In this document: positions 24,184 to 34,119 of the stretch, in pieces
Position numbering within the stretch: position 1 is the first letter of the stretch
How the letters are laid out: every line of letters begins with the position of its first letter
Assembly: GCA_963812415.1 (NCBI GenBank)
Contig: CAWEVH010000043.1
Span: 186,001-250,000 of the forward strand
Reading direction: 5' to 3'
Length of the DNA stretch: 64,000 bases
Source: JACVRW01 sp963812415
GTDB lineage: Bacteria; Actinomycetota; Thermoleophilia; Solirubrobacterales; Thermoleophilaceae
Notes under the pieces: generated by a model
Databases searched by the model: none
What the model was told of the DNA's origin: nothing
The model's input: only the letters and a program-made list of their open reading frames with translations
Translations under genes and position numbers: made by a program

Positions 24184-25931
24184 GCCGTCTGCCCCATCAC
24201 CGCGCCGAGCTCGTCGCGCACGCGCTGCTCTGCTGCGGCCAGCTCGGTGTGCCGGGAATGGTCGCCGTCCTTGGAGGCTCGTCGCATCTCGCGCTTGAGG
24301 CGCCGCTGCTCGAGCTGGAGGACGCTACTCCGGAGGACGCTCTCGTCGCTCGCGGGGCGCTCCTGCGCCTTGTGGGCCACCTGGGTCACCTCCGCGGCCG
24401 TGAATGGATCGTCCTCGGGAAGCTCCATGAGCGGATCCTCGAAGTGCTCCGCCAGGTGCGCTCGCGCGCCGCGCGTGGCCTCGGAGGCGAACTGCTCGTC
24501 CGCCGGCCGCGCCAGGTAGTCGCGGCCGAGCTCGCCGCTCGACAGGCAGCGAATGAGGAACTCGCGCTCGGCCCGAAGGGCCATCTCGCCGGCCGAGGGA
24601 GCGGCCGGGCCGACCGCGCGCGCCGGCGTCGGATGGGCCTGCGCGGGCGCTCTCGTGACCCAGTCCGGGGGCACGTCGAGCCGGTCCGCCACTTGGCGGA
24701 CAAGCGCGTCGCGAGTCGCTGTGCCCTGCGGAACGGCCTCGATCAACTTCCGCGCCTCCTCTAAGGCTCGGTCCCTGCCTGCGGGAGTGTCAAGGTCTGC
24801 ATCGGCAAGTACCCGACGCACCTGAAACTGGATCATGCCTTCGGAGCGCTCCATCCGCTCCTCGAACGCGGCAACGCCGTTCGAAGTTACGAAATCCGCC
24901 GGATCGGTGCCCTCCGGCATGTCGATCACCTGAAGCTCGAGTCCACGGTCCTCCGCTATTCGCGCTGCCCGCATCATCGCCTCCTGCCCGGAGCGATCGG
25001 CGTCAAGCGCGAGCATCAGCCGCGGAGCCACGCGCTCGATCTCGAGCATCTGATCGCCCGTGAGCGCGGTGCCCATGATCGCCACCGCCTCGCGAATTCC
25101 AGCCTGATGGAGGGCCAAGACATCGGTATAACCCTCGACAACCACGATCCGACCGCTCTTGGCCGCGAATTGCCTCGCCCGGTCGAGGCCGAACAGCTGC
25201 CGGCCCTTGCGGTAGATGTCGCTCTCCGAGGTGTTGAGGTACTTCGGGCCCTGCCCCTCCCCCAGCTTGCGGGCGCCGAAGCCGAGCACCCGCCCGCGCG
25301 CGTCCGCGAGCGGGAACATGATCCGTGCGCGGAAGCGGTCGTAGGGCGAGCCCCCGCGACCGCGCTGCGCGAGACCGGCCGCCGCCAGCTCCTCCTCGCT
25401 GAACCCGCCCCGGCGCGCGCCGAGCAGCATCCGGTCCCATGCGCTCGGCGCGTAGCCGACCCGGAACTCGCGCAGGATCTCCTCCGACAGCCCGCGTGAG
25501 GCGAGGTACTCGCGCGCCCGGCCCGCTTCGGCCGACTCCCAGAGGTAGGCCGCGTAGAAGCTCGCGGCGCGGTCGAGCAGCGCCAGCAGCCGCTCCCGGC
25601 GCCGGCGGCGCTCCTCCGCCTGCGGGTCGTCCTCCTCGCGCTCGACCTGCACCCCGTAGCGCTCCGCGAGCGCCTCGACCGCCGCGGGGAAGTCGAGCGC
25701 CTCGGTCTCCATCACGAAGCGGATCGCGTCGCCGCCCTCGCCGCAGCCGAAGCAGTGGTAGAGCTTCTGCTCGGGGTTGACGGAGAAGGATGGCGTGCGC
25801 TCGTCGTGGAAGGGGCAGAGCCCGCTCCAGCGCGTGCCCACCCGGCGCAGGTCCGTCTTGGCCCCCACGAGCTGCACCATGTCCACCGCGTCCCGCACCC
25901 GGTCGATCGTGTCCTTCGTGAACAGGGCCAT
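24180..25931 (-). CDS. dnaG: DNA primase DnaG
   Basis: A 583-residue primase that makes RNA primers at the replication fork. The CHC2 zinc domain is intact (CPFHDERTPSFSVNPEQKLYHCFGCGEGGD, about residues 39-68). The TOPRIM catalytic core is RIVVVEGYTDVLALHQAG with the acidic pair LALDADRSG. The C-terminal region, which binds DnaB helicase, is low in conservation. The start at ATG 25931 (MALFTKDTIDRVRDAVDMVQLVG) is the standard beginning; the longer frame overlaps dgt. It lies 4 bp after the dgt stop and overlaps rpoD. Confidence 0.96.
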
Positions 25932-25935
25932 CGCC

Positions 25936-26931
25936 TCAGAACCCCTCCGGCACGGAGAGCGCGGTGAAGGCGCGAATCGCAAAGCGGTCGGTCATCCCGG
26001 CCAGCCAGTCAACCACGCGCTCGCGGTCTGATGCGCCGGTCACCACGGCCGGCGGCAGCTCGTGGCAGTAGTGCTCGAACAGCGCGCGCAGCATCCGCTG
26101 GACGCGCGGCGTCTCGCGCTGGGCGTCGGCGGCGAGGTACACGCGCTCGAACATGAACTCGCGCAGGCGCAGCATCGCACCGCCCACCTGCTCCCCCTGC
26201 GAGATGTCCCCGGACTCCTGGGAGCGCTCCAGCAGGTCGGCCACGAGCGTCTCGATGCGCTCGGAGCCGGACGAGCCGAGCAGCTCGATCTCGGCGCGCG
26301 GGAGGTCCTCGAAGCGCAGCACGCCGGCGCGCAGCGCGTCGTCGATGTCGTGGTTGATGTAGGCGATCCGGTCGACCACGCGCACGATCCGCCCCTCGAG
26401 CGTGGCCGGCGGCTCGGGCCCGGTATGACGCAGGATCCCGTCCCTGACCTCGCGCGTGAGGTTGAGCTGCTCGATCCGCTCGACCACACGAAGTGAATGC
26501 TCGTTGTGCCGAAACCCGCTCCCCCAGCGCTCGCGCACGCACTGGTCGAGCACCGCCTCCCCGATGTGCCCGAAGGGCGCGTGGCCGAGGTCGTGCCCAA
26601 GCGCGATCGCCTCGGTCAAGTCCTCGTTCAGGCCGAGCGCCCGGGCCGTGTTGCGCGCGATCCCGCAGGCCTCGAGCGTGTGGGTCAGCCGGGTGCGGTA
26701 ATGGTCGCCCTCGGGGGCGATGAAGACCTGGGTCTTGTGCTTGAGCCGGCGGAACGCCTTCGAGTGGACGATCCGGTCGCGGTCGCGAGTGAAGGGGGTT
26801 CGATGCTCGGAATCCGGCTCGGGCTCGTCCCTATGGGCGGGATAGGAGGGCGTCGCGAGCTGGGACAGCGACTCGCGCTCGAGCCGCTCGACCCGCTCCC
26901 TGAACGAGGTCCGCGCGAGCTGGGGGGCCAT
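25936..26931 (-). CDS. dgt: dGTP triphosphohydrolase-like HD protein
   Basis: A 331-residue HD-domain phosphohydrolase that releases tripolyphosphate from deoxynucleoside triphosphates and so trims dNTP pools. The conserved start HRTPFTRDRDRIVHSKAFRRLKHKTQVF, then HYRTRLTHTLEA (first His), GHDLGHAPFGHIGE (HD pair), and a late Asp in RVVDRIAYINHDIDDA are present. It is the first gene of the dgt-dnaG-rpoD operon, led by a TACTCT box 8 nt before the ATG. Whether dGTP is preferred cannot be read from sequence. Confidence 0.93.
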   Translation of the reverse strand: MAPQLARTSFRERVERLERESLSQLATPSYPAHRDEPEPDSEHRTPFTRDRDRIVHSKAFRRLKHKTQVFIAPEGDHYRTRLTHTLEACGIARNTARALGLNEDLTEAIALGHDLGHAPFGHIGEAVLDQCVRERWGSGFRHNEHSLRVVERIEQLNLTREVRDGILRHTGPEPPATLEGRIVRVVDRIAYINHDIDDALRAGVLRFEDLPRAEIELLGSSGSERIETLVADLLERSQESGDISQGEQVGGAMLRLREFMFERVYLAADAQRETPRVQRMLRALFEHYCHELPPAVVTGASDRERVVDWLAGMTDRFAIRAFTALSVPEGF

Positions 26932-26939
26932 TCAGGCGG

Positions 26940-26945
26940 AGAGTA
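26940..26945 (-). promoter_or_regulatory. -10 box for the dgt-dnaG-rpoD operon
   Basis: TACTCT on the minus strand ends 8 nt before the dgt ATG, indicating a leaderless transcript that would carry primase and the primary sigma factor. Confidence 0.45.
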
Positions 26946-26965
26946 TGACGGGGCCGCGGGCCGGG

Positions 26966-27409
26966 CTACGGCACAGGCAGGGTGCCGCGCCCGTACTCGA
27001 TCAGCACAGCGCGCTCACCCTTCTGGCGCCAGGACACGGTGAGCGGGGCCGTCTGCCCAGGCTCGAGGCGTGCTCTGAGCCCGATCCGGAGCTGCTCGCC
27101 CACGGGGATCTCGTCGCCCCGGTTCTGCGGGAACACGCCCCGGATGAACGTCGGAGCGAAGATCGCGGCGCTCTCGAGCTCGTCGCCCTCCTCGCTCCGA
27201 ACGGCGAGGTCGCGCGCCACGAGGTCGATGCGCTCGAGGGTGTCGTTGCGCACCGAGCCGGCAACGATCCGGTCGTCGGGCAGGTTGGGGTTCGTGAACA
27301 TGCGCGGCTTCTCGTCCCAGACGAGGTCGCCGCTGCCGGTGTCCTCGCCACCGCCGCAGCCGGCGGCCAGCACGAGCGGCAGAGCCGCGATGAGCAGCCG
27401 GCGCCGCAC
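26966..27409 (-). CDS. Small lipoprotein
   Basis: A 147-residue lipoprotein. The signal sequence RRRLLIAALPLVLAAGC ends in a lipobox (LAAGC) followed by Gly-rich linker. The mature part is a beta-sandwich-like domain (DDRIVAGSVRNDTLERIDLVARDLAVRSEEGDELESAAIF, then LEPGQTAPLTVSW) of the DUF4352/FxLYD style that decorates cell-surface lipoproteins. The GTG start at 27409 lies 5 bp after the stop of the beta-helix gene, so both are probably translated from one message. Ligand unknown. Confidence 0.75.
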   Translation of the reverse strand: MRRRLLIAALPLVLAAGCGGGEDTGSGDLVWDEKPRMFTNPNLPDDRIVAGSVRNDTLERIDLVARDLAVRSEEGDELESAAIFAPTFIRGVFPQNRGDEIPVGEQLRIGLRARLEPGQTAPLTVSWRQKGERAVLIEYGRGTLPVP

Positions 27410-27414
27410 CCCGC

Positions 27415-29056
27415 CTACCGGGGCTCGGGCGGAAGCGTGAACCAGTCGCAGCCGGGCGGATCCTGGAGCAGATCGTCCTGCGGGTCCCAGGTGGCGCACG
27501 GCGCGAGCGCGGCGAACTTGGCCGGGTTGATCTCCAGGTGCACGCTCGAACCGGGGCAGTCCGGCAGCAGCGCCGGGTCGCTCGTGATCGCGTTGCCGGC
27601 GCCCGCCTGGTTGGCGGTCCAGCAGTTCTCGCTGCCCTCCTCGTCCCACCAGAAGTCGTTGCCGTTCGCGTCACGGACACCCGCACGGTTCACGCTCATG
27701 ACGTTCGCCTCCATGCGGTTGCCGTTCGAGGTGTCGGTCTGGGCGTCGTACGCCGGCCCGGAGTTCTCCGACTGTCCGGTCGGGTCGGAGCCGCGGAACG
27801 CCGACGGCACCCAGAACTGCATCACGCCGGCGCGCCAGTTGTCCCAGATGCGGTTGTTCCTGATGATGTTGCGGTTGCCCCCGGCGATCAGCAGCCCGAC
27901 GCCCACCGGCGCCCCGAAGGCCGGACAGACGACCTTGGGATCGCGCTTCTCGATCGGGCGGTTCTTCTCGAAGCAGTAGCGGTCGCGCTCCTCGCCGTAG
28001 ACGTCGAAGTTGTTCGAGTAGATCTCGTTGTCCTCCCACTTCGAGCAGTCCTGCGGCATGCCCGGATGCCCGCCGGCGAAGGAGTCGGTGGTGATGCCGG
28101 ACGCGTTGTGGTGGAACTTCGAGTCGTGCGTGTAGATGCCGTTGCCCGCGGAGCCCGACCAGCCGATCGTGTTCCCGTAGGAGTTCACCCGGTCGACCTC
28201 GATGCCGTAGCGCTTGCAGTGGCCCTCGGGGCCCGACCCCGGGTAGATGCCGGAGTCGCCCGAGCCGTAGGCGGTCAGCTTGCGGTAGAGGCCGTTGTCC
28301 GAGGTGAAGGACAGGAACCCGTACTCGCGACTCCAGCGCGAGACGATGTTCTCCATCCGGAAGCCGTTGGTCTCGAGCACGTAGACGTTGTTGAAGTCCG
28401 AGAACTGGACGGTGAAGTTGCGCAGGTGGATCCCGTCGGCGCGATCGGCCCGGATCACGTTGAGCTTCTTGCGCGAGCCGTCGATCAGCACGTGGCCCGG
28501 CTTGGTGCCGGTTCCCTCGATCTGAAGGTTGCACTTGCGGTCGCAGCGGCGATCCCGATCGGGGCCGTCGCCGATGATCGCGATCAGGTTCTGGGCGTTC
28601 TTGCACGTGCGCTGGTAGTCGTAGTTCGCGACCTTGATCACGTCGGTCGCCCTCGAAGCCAGGGTCCTGATAGGTCTGGTAGTCGCCCTTGCAGCGCGGG
28701 TTCGGCTCGACCACCCGCCGGCTCGGCTCCTCGCGATAGACGCCGGGCAGGATGAGGATCCGGTTGCCGTTGCGTGCGGCGTCCACCGCCGCCTGGATGT
28801 GGCTGTAGCGGCACCGCTCGAGCAGGCGCAGGTTCCGCCGCTCCGCACGTCCGCTCAGCTGGCGCCTGATGCGCTTCTCCGAGCTCCGCTTGCAGACCAC
28901 GAGCGCCTTGCCGGTCGTGCGGTACTTCGGCACCTTGCCGAGCTTGTGGTCCGGGTAGTAGGAGAGCCGCTCGGCGTGGCCGTAGGCGCTGCCGGCGGCG
29001 ATCGCCATCAGGGCGGTGAGGACGACGAGGACGGGGAGAAGGCGTGCGCGGTTCAT
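27415..29056 (-). CDS. Secreted right-handed beta-helix protein (single-base frameshift)
   Basis: An exported protein of about 546 residues. The signal peptide (RLLPVLVVLTALMAIAAGSAYG) and first 130 residues are in one frame; the rest is in another. Removing one base of the CCC at 28650-28652 restores the join. The body contains pectate-lyase-like beta-helix coils rich in Asn, such as GIHLRNFTVQFSDFNNVYV, NGFRMENIVSRW, NIIRNNRIWDN and NSNGNRM-like turns, with several cysteines that may form disulfides. Such proteins bind or cut surface polysaccharides, but no catalytic set is certain. A lipoprotein gene follows. Confidence 0.8.
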
Positions 29057-29065
29057 CGGCGCGCC

Positions 29066-29071
29066 AACCTA
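29066..29071 (-). promoter_or_regulatory. -10 box for the beta-helix gene
   Basis: TAGGTT on the minus strand ends 9 nt before the ATG at 29056. The divergent TetR gene starts only 32 bp away, so the regulator could act on this promoter. Confidence 0.35.
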
Positions 29072-29088
29072 CCTGAACTGGTACATCT

Positions 29089-29688
29089 GTGCAACAATCG
29101 TCGGCGGTGGCCGCAATCGAGCGCACCCGCCGGCCGCGCGGCGAGCGCCGCCGCCAGGCGATTCTCGAGGCGGCTCTGCGCGTGATCGCGGAGCGCGGTG
29201 TGGCGAACACCACGCACCGGGCCGTGGCGGTGGAGGCGGGCGTGCCGCTCGCATCCACCACCTACTACTTCGAGTCGCTCGACGAGCTGCTCGAGGAGGC
29301 GCTCGCCCTGTTCGTCCGCGAGGAGACCACCCACCTCGCCGCCCTTACCGAGCGCATCGAAGGCCTCGAGCTGCCACCGCTCGAGATCGCGCGCCTGTTC
29401 CGCGCGGAGCTACAGCCGAGCGTGGCCCAGTTCGAGCTCTATCTCGAGGCGTCCAGGCGCCCCGCGCTCCGTGAGGTCGCCACGCGCTCGATCGACGCCT
29501 ACGCCGGCGTGGCCGAGGCCGCCCTCCGCGCGGCGGGCGCCCCGGAACCCGCGGCGCACGCGCGCGCGTTCGTGGCGCTCTTCGACGGCTACGGCCTCCA
29601 CGGCGCCGCCGGCGGCGGCGATCAGGGGCTCGAGGACGCCCTGATGGCGCTCTGGGCCGCCGCCACGCGCGCGATCGGCACGCGGTAG
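29089..29688 (+). CDS. TetR-family transcriptional regulator
   Basis: A 199-residue regulator. The N-terminal HTH (RRQAILEAALRVIAERGVANTTHRAVAVEAGVPLASTTYYFESLDELLEEAL, about residues 20-72) is classic TetR/AcrR. The C-terminal ligand domain resembles the TetR_C_6 type (ELYLEASRRPALREVATRSIDAYAGVAEAALR). It is divergent from the beta-helix gene with only 32 bp between starts, so that gene is the most likely target. GTG 29107 is an alternative start. Its last 67 bases overlap the convergent ppdK gene. Confidence 0.88.
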   Translation: MQQSSAVAAIERTRRPRGERRRQAILEAALRVIAERGVANTTHRAVAVEAGVPLASTTYYFESLDELLEEALALFVREETTHLAALTERIEGLELPPLEIARLFRAELQPSVAQFELYLEASRRPALREVATRSIDAYAGVAEAALRAAGAPEPAAHARAFVALFDGYGLHGAAGGGDQGLEDALMALWAAATRAIGTR

Positions 29689-32255
29689 GGCGAGCAGCTC
29701 ACGTAGTCGAGCCCGGCCGTCTGGAAGAGCTCGATCGAGTCCGGGTCGCCGCCGTGCTCGCCGCAGATCCCGAGCTTGAGCTCCGGCTTGGCCTCGCGCC
29801 CCGTCCAGGCCGCGAGCCGCACGAGCCAGCCCACGCCGGGCGCGTCCATCGTCTCGAACGGGTTGCGGTCGACGATCTTCAGGTCGAGGTAGCGCGCCAG
29901 CATCCCGCCCACGTCGTCACGGGAGAAGCCGAGCGACGTCTGGGTCAGGTCGTTCGTCCCGAACGAGAAGAAGTCCGCCTGTCGCGCGATGCGATCGGCC
30001 ACGAAGCAGGCCCGCGGCAGCTCGATCATCGTGCCGATCGACAGCTCGAGCTCGGAGGCGTCCTCCTCCCCGGCCACGCGCTCGAGCAGCCCCCGCATCA
30101 GCTCCAGCTCGTGCTCGTAGGCCACGAGCGGAACCATCACCTCGAGCAGCGGCGAGCTGCCGCTCGACTCCAGCACCGCACGGGCCGCGCGCACGATCGC
30201 GCGCATCTGCATCTCGTAGATCTCCGGGTGGAGCACGCCGAGGCGCACGCCGCGGGTGCCGAGCATCGGGTTCGTCTCCGCCAGCACGTGCACGCGGTCG
30301 AGCGTGTGCTCGAGCTCCTCGAGGTCGTCGCTCTCCTCGATGCGCGCTCGCTCGACCTCCTGCGCCAGCTCCTCCGCGTTCGGGATGAACTCGTGAAGCG
30401 GCGGGTCGAGCAGGCGGATCGTGACCGGCAGGCCCTGCATGGCGTCGAGCAGCCCGGTGAAGTGCTCCTGCTGGAGCGCGAGCAGGTCGTCGAGCGCCGC
30501 GCCGCGCTCCTCATCGGACTCGGCCATGATCATGTCCTGCATCCGCTGCTGGTGCTCGGTGCCCAGGAAGATGTGCTCGCTGCGGCAGAGGCCGATCCCC
30601 TCGGCGCCGAACTCGCGCGCCCGCGACGCGTCCTCGGGGGTGTCCGCGTTGGCGCGGACGCCGAGGCTGCGCAGCTCGTCCGCCCAGGCGAGGACCGTCT
30701 TGAAGTCCTCGCCCATCTCCACCTCCTCGAGCTCCACGTCGTCGGCGGTGACCACCCCCGTGCTCCCGTCGATCGCGATCGTGTCCCCCTCGGACAGCTC
30801 GGTGCCTCCGGCGCGCAGCCGCTTCGCGTTCAGGTCGATCTCGAGCTCGCCGGCTCCGGCCACGCACGGCTTCCCCATCCCGCGCGCAACCAGGGCGGCG
30901 TGGCTGGCCTTGCCGCCCCTGCTCGTGACGATGCCCTCGGCGGCGTGGAAGCCGGCCACGTCCTCGGCTTCGGTGTGCGGCCGCACGAGGATCACCTTGC
31001 GGCCGTCGGCCGCCGCGGCCACGGCGTCCGGAGCGGTGAACACGATCTCGCCCTTCGCGGCGCCCGGCGAGGCGGCCACGCCGGTGGTCAGCGTCTCGTA
31101 GCGGGCGTCGCGCGCGAACGACGGGTGGAGCAGCGCGTCGAGCCGCGCCGCGTCGATGGTGGCGATCGCCTCGGCGCGTTCGAGCAGCCCCTCCTCCACC
31201 GCGTCCACCGCGAAGCGCACCGCCGCCTGCGCGGGCCGCTTGGCGTTGCGGGTCTGGAGCATGTAGAGCTGCCCGTCCTCGACGGTGAACTCCGTGTCCT
31301 GCATGTCGCGGTAATGCGCCTCGAGCGTTCGCAGGATCTCCATCAGCTCCGCGTACGCGTCCGGCATCAGCTCCTTCATCTCGGCGATGTCGTTCGGGGT
31401 CCGCGCGCCGGAGACCACGTCCTCGCCCTGGGCGTTGACGAGGAAATCGCCGCTCGGCTCGGGCGCGCCGGTCACCTCGTCGCGCGAGAACGCCACGCCG
31501 CTGCACGAGCGCTCGCCGCGGTTGCCGAACACCATCTGCTGGACGTTCACCGCGGTTCCCCAGTCGTCGGGGATGCGGTTGATGCGCCGGTAGTCGACGG
31601 CGCGCGTTCCCGTCCAGGAGTCGAACACCGCGCGGATCGCCCTGTCGAGCTGCTCGCGCGGGTCCTGAGGGAACTCCTCGTCGTAGGCGTCCTTGAAGGC
31701 GTCGGTGAGGGCCCGGAGGTCGTCGACCCCGAGCTCGGTGTCGTCGCTCACGCCGACCTCGCGCTTGCGCTCCTCGATCAGCTCCTCGAAGCGCTCGCCG
31801 GGAATCCCCAGGCACACGTTGCCGAACATCTGCACGAAGCGCCGGTAGGAGTCCCATGCGAAGCGGTCGTCGCCGAGTCCGACCACCGACTCGTCGTTCA
31901 GGCCCAGGTTCAGGACCGTGTCGAGCATGCCCGGCATCGACTCGCGTGCCCCGCTCCGCACGGACACGAGCAGCGGATCGTCCGGCTCGCCCAGCCGCTT
32001 GCCCGCGCGCTCCTCGAGCCGGTCGAGGGCCTCGGCGACCTGCTCCTCGAGGCCGTCCGGGAGCTCGCCGCCGGCCTCCATGTACGCCACGCACGCCTCG
32101 GTGGTGATCGTGAAGCCCGCCGGCACGCGATCGGCCCCCAGCACCCGCGTCATCTCAGCCACGTTCGCGCCCTTGCCGCCGAGCAGATCGCGCATGTCCT
32201 TAGAGCCGTCGGCGAAGTCGTAGACGAGTTTCGTCCCGGCGAGCGTCTCCATCAC
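29622..32255 (-). CDS. ppdK: Pyruvate, phosphate dikinase
   Basis: An 877-residue PPDK that interconverts pyruvate, ATP and Pi with PEP, AMP and PPi. The N-terminal ATP-grasp begins LVYDFADGSKDMRDLLGGKGANVAEM. The swivelling phosphohistidine domain has GGKASHAALVARGMGKPCV with the catalytic His around residue 450. The C-terminal PEP/pyruvate barrel includes GIGLCRSEHIF, GTNDLTQ and the ending CGEHGGDPDSIELFQTAGLDYVSCSPYRVPIARVAAAQ. Length is normal. It lies 15 bp after recO. No PPDK regulatory kinase gene adjoins it. Confidence 0.97.
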   Translation of the reverse strand: MMETLAGTKLVYDFADGSKDMRDLLGGKGANVAEMTRVLGADRVPAGFTITTEACVAYMEAGGELPDGLEEQVAEALDRLEERAGKRLGEPDDPLLVSVRSGARESMPGMLDTVLNLGLNDESVVGLGDDRFAWDSYRRFVQMFGNVCLGIPGERFEELIEERKREVGVSDDTELGVDDLRALTDAFKDAYDEEFPQDPREQLDRAIRAVFDSWTGTRAVDYRRINRIPDDWGTAVNVQQMVFGNRGERSCSGVAFSRDEVTGAPEPSGDFLVNAQGEDVVSGARTPNDIAEMKELMPDAYAELMEILRTLEAHYRDMQDTEFTVEDGQLYMLQTRNAKRPAQAAVRFAVDAVEEGLLERAEAIATIDAARLDALLHPSFARDARYETLTTGVAASPGAAKGEIVFTAPDAVAAAADGRKVILVRPHTEAEDVAGFHAAEGIVTSRGGKASHAALVARGMGKPCVAGAGELEIDLNAKRLRAGGTELSEGDTIAIDGSTGVVTADDVELEEVEMGEDFKTVLAWADELRSLGVRANADTPEDASRAREFGAEGIGLCRSEHIFLGTEHQQRMQDMIMAESDEERGAALDDLLALQQEHFTGLLDAMQGLPVTIRLLDPPLHEFIPNAEELAQEVERARIEESDDLEELEHTLDRVHVLAETNPMLGTRGVRLGVLHPEIYEMQMRAIVRAARAVLESSGSSPLLEVMVPLVAYEHELELMRGLLERVAGEEDASELELSIGTMIELPRACFVADRIARQADFFSFGTNDLTQTSLGFSRDDVGGMLARYLDLKIVDRNPFETMDAPGVGWLVRLAAWTGREAKPELKLGICGEHGGDPDSIELFQTAGLDYVSCSPYRVPIARVAAAQSAIRASSSP

Positions 32256-32270
32256 CGGGACCTTATGCCC

Positions 32271-32987
32271 TCAGGCAACCCTTCGTAGCCGCACGTGTGC
32301 GTGGAACTCCATCGTCTCCGCGATGGCGCGGTCGGCCTGGCCGAGCGCCCGCTCGGACGCCCTTGGGCGCTCCGACAGCGGCCGCGCCAGCGCCTCGACG
32401 AGGAAGCGGTGACCCTCCTCGCCGAGCGGGAACGAACCCGCCTCGCAGCCGGAGCACACGATCCCGCCGGCGCTCGGCGAGAAGGCGCCGAGGTGCTCGG
32501 TCTCACCACACGACGCGCACGACCCGAGCTCGGGAGCGAAGCCGGCCGACAGCAGCAGCTTCAGGCGGAAGGCGAGCGCCCCGGCGCGGCAGGCGCCATC
32601 CGGACTGGCGTCGAGCAGCGCGAGCTCGTTGCAGAGCAGGTTGTAGGCGGGCCGGTTGGGCTCCGTCGAGTCGAGCAGGCGCAGCACCGCCTCGCAGGCC
32701 TGCGTTGCGCGCTCGAGCGCCTCGCGCCGCTCGCGCAGCGCCGGATGGGCGTGCACCGTGTCGACCTGGCGAATCGTGCAGAGCTCGCCCCTGCCCTGGT
32801 GCAGCACGAGCCGCACCCGGCTGAGCGGCTCGAGCCTCCCGCCGAGCCGCGATCCCACCCTCCGCGCGCCCTTCGCGATCGCCCCGATCCGCCCGCGATC
32901 GACCGTGTAGAGGTGCAGCACGCGGTCGGCCTCGCCGAAGCGGATCGAGCGCAGCACGACTCCCTCGGTCTTGAAGGACGCGGGCAT
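32271..32987 (-). CDS. recO: DNA repair protein RecO
   Basis: A 238-residue recombination mediator that helps load RecA on SSB-coated gaps (RecFOR pathway). The N-terminal OB fold starts FKTEGVVLRSIRFGEADRVLHLYTVDRGRIGAIAKGARR. A four-cysteine zinc site is visible in CASCGETEHLGAFSPSAGGIVCSGC. The helical C-terminus follows. Length is usual. It is the first gene of a recO-ppdK unit and is divergent from a glutaredoxin gene across 33 bp. Confidence 0.94.
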   Translation of the reverse strand: MPASFKTEGVVLRSIRFGEADRVLHLYTVDRGRIGAIAKGARRVGSRLGGRLEPLSRVRLVLHQGRGELCTIRQVDTVHAHPALRERREALERATQACEAVLRLLDSTEPNRPAYNLLCNELALLDASPDGACRAGALAFRLKLLLSAGFAPELGSCASCGETEHLGAFSPSAGGIVCSGCEAGSFPLGEEGHRFLVEALARPLSERPRASERALGQADRAIAETMEFHAHVRLRRVA

Positions 32988-33020
32988 ACATAGACTCTGA
33001 ATCCGGTACCGGACGAGAAC

Positions 33021-33269
33021 GTGGTCACCCTCTACACAACCGAACCCTGCGGTTTCTGCCGCCAGGCAAAGGCCCTGCTGACGGCTCGTGGGGTCGACTA
33101 CGTGGAGGTCAACCTCGCCAAGGACCCCGACGGTCGCGCCGAGCTGGTGGGCCTCACGGGCCAGATGACGTTCCCCCAGATCGTGGTCGGGCGGCGGGCC
33201 ATCGGCGGCTTCCGCGAGCTGCTCGAGGCGGACCGCGAGGGGACGCTCTCTAGCCTGCTCGCAGCGTGA
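33021..33269 (+). CDS. Glutaredoxin/mycoredoxin-like protein
   Basis: An 82-residue thioredoxin-fold redox protein. The active site is TEPCGFCRQAKALL (Cys-x-x-Cys), the cis-Pro loop TFPQIVVGRRAIGGF, and the start VTLYTTEPCGFC is typical of glutaredoxins. In actinobacteria such proteins often reduce mycothiol mixed disulfides or serve as NrdH-like donors; which applies here is open. Its last 20 bases overlap the convergent alpha/beta hydrolase gene. Confidence 0.9.
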   Translation: MVTLYTTEPCGFCRQAKALLTARGVDYVEVNLAKDPDGRAELVGLTGQMTFPQIVVGRRAIGGFRELLEADREGTLSSLLAA

Positions 33270-34068
33270 CCGCGGCGTGCGCGGCCGCCCAGTCGAGGAT
33301 CGTTCTGGACACCAGGGCCGGGTCGTCTGCCATCGGCACGTGGCCCACGCCTGGCAGCTCGCGCCACTCGGCGTCGCGAATCAGCTCCCGGAACGGCTGC
33401 GAGCACGTCTTCACCTGCAGGACGCGGTCGTGCTCGGGCCAGGCGACGAGCGTCGGCGCCTCCACCTCGCCCAGCCAGTCGGGCGGGCCGTCGCGCACGA
33501 TCGCGTCCATCAGGTCCCAGTAGGCCGCGCAGCCCGAGATCGCACGCATCCGCGCCGCCGCCTGCTGCGGGCTGAGCCTCTCGGGATGCGCCATCGCCCC
33601 TGCGAACATCAGCTTGCGCAGCCCAGGCCGGGTCACGAGGCGCGCCGCGTGGGGCTCCAACCGATCGTTCAGCTTGCGCCCGACCGTGAACAGCCGCTTC
33701 AGCCGCCGCTCCGCCCGCGAGCCACCCTCCCAGCCGCCCGCGGGCGCCAGGCACACGACGGAGCGGGCGCGGCCACGCCGGGCGAGGTCGAGCGCGACCC
33801 AGCCCCCCAGGCTGTTGCCGCACAGGTGCGCCGTTTCGAAGCCGGCGGCATCCATCGCGCGCTCGACGCCGTCGACCACAGCGGGCATGGCCGCCTCGAC
33901 GCCGTCGGCGAACTGCTCCCCCTCGTAGTGGCCGCAGAGCGTGGGAGCCAGCACATCGTGCCGCTCGCACACCGCGGGCAGTACCGGCTCCCACACGCGC
34001 CAGGTGTTGGCAAGACCGTGGATGAGGACGAGCGGCTCGCCTGAGCCACCTCGGAATTGCCCGCTCAT
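33250..34068 (-). CDS. Alpha/beta hydrolase
   Basis: A 272-residue cytosolic alpha/beta-hydrolase fold enzyme. The oxyanion loop is LVLIHGLANTWRVWEPVLP, the nucleophile elbow is CGNSLGGWVALDLA (Ser), the acid is in LVAWPEHDRVLQVKT, and the histidine in LPGVGHVPMADDP. These complete a catalytic triad. Substrates range from esters to meta-cleavage products in this superfamily, and nothing nearby narrows it. A TAGGGT box ends 6 nt before the ATG. The 3' end overlaps the glutaredoxin gene by 20 bp. Confidence 0.9.
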   Translation of the reverse strand: MSGQFRGGSGEPLVLIHGLANTWRVWEPVLPAVCERHDVLAPTLCGHYEGEQFADGVEAAMPAVVDGVERAMDAAGFETAHLCGNSLGGWVALDLARRGRARSVVCLAPAGGWEGGSRAERRLKRLFTVGRKLNDRLEPHAARLVTRPGLRKLMFAGAMAHPERLSPQQAAARMRAISGCAAYWDLMDAIVRDGPPDWLGEVEAPTLVAWPEHDRVLQVKTCSQPFRELIRDAEWRELPGVGHVPMADDPALVSRTILDWAAAHAAVTLRAG

Positions 34069-34074
34069 GGAGCC

Positions 34075-34080
34075 ACCCTA
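34075..34080 (-). promoter_or_regulatory. -10 box for the alpha/beta hydrolase gene
   Basis: TAGGGT on the minus strand ends 6 nt before the ATG at 34068. Confidence 0.4.
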
Positions 34081-34119
34081 TGACGCCGCGGGCGTGGAAG
34101 CGAGAGGGCGCGCCGTCGT

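Noticed and set aside
24870..24890. CGAAC and GTTCG half-sites within dnaG
   Set aside because: Half-sites are about 11 nt apart rather than 4 and lie inside a coding region, so it is not a LexA box.
29754..32288. 844-codon plus-strand open frame
   Set aside because: It mirrors ppdK, whose motifs are complete on the minus strand; high GC commonly leaves long antisense frames open.
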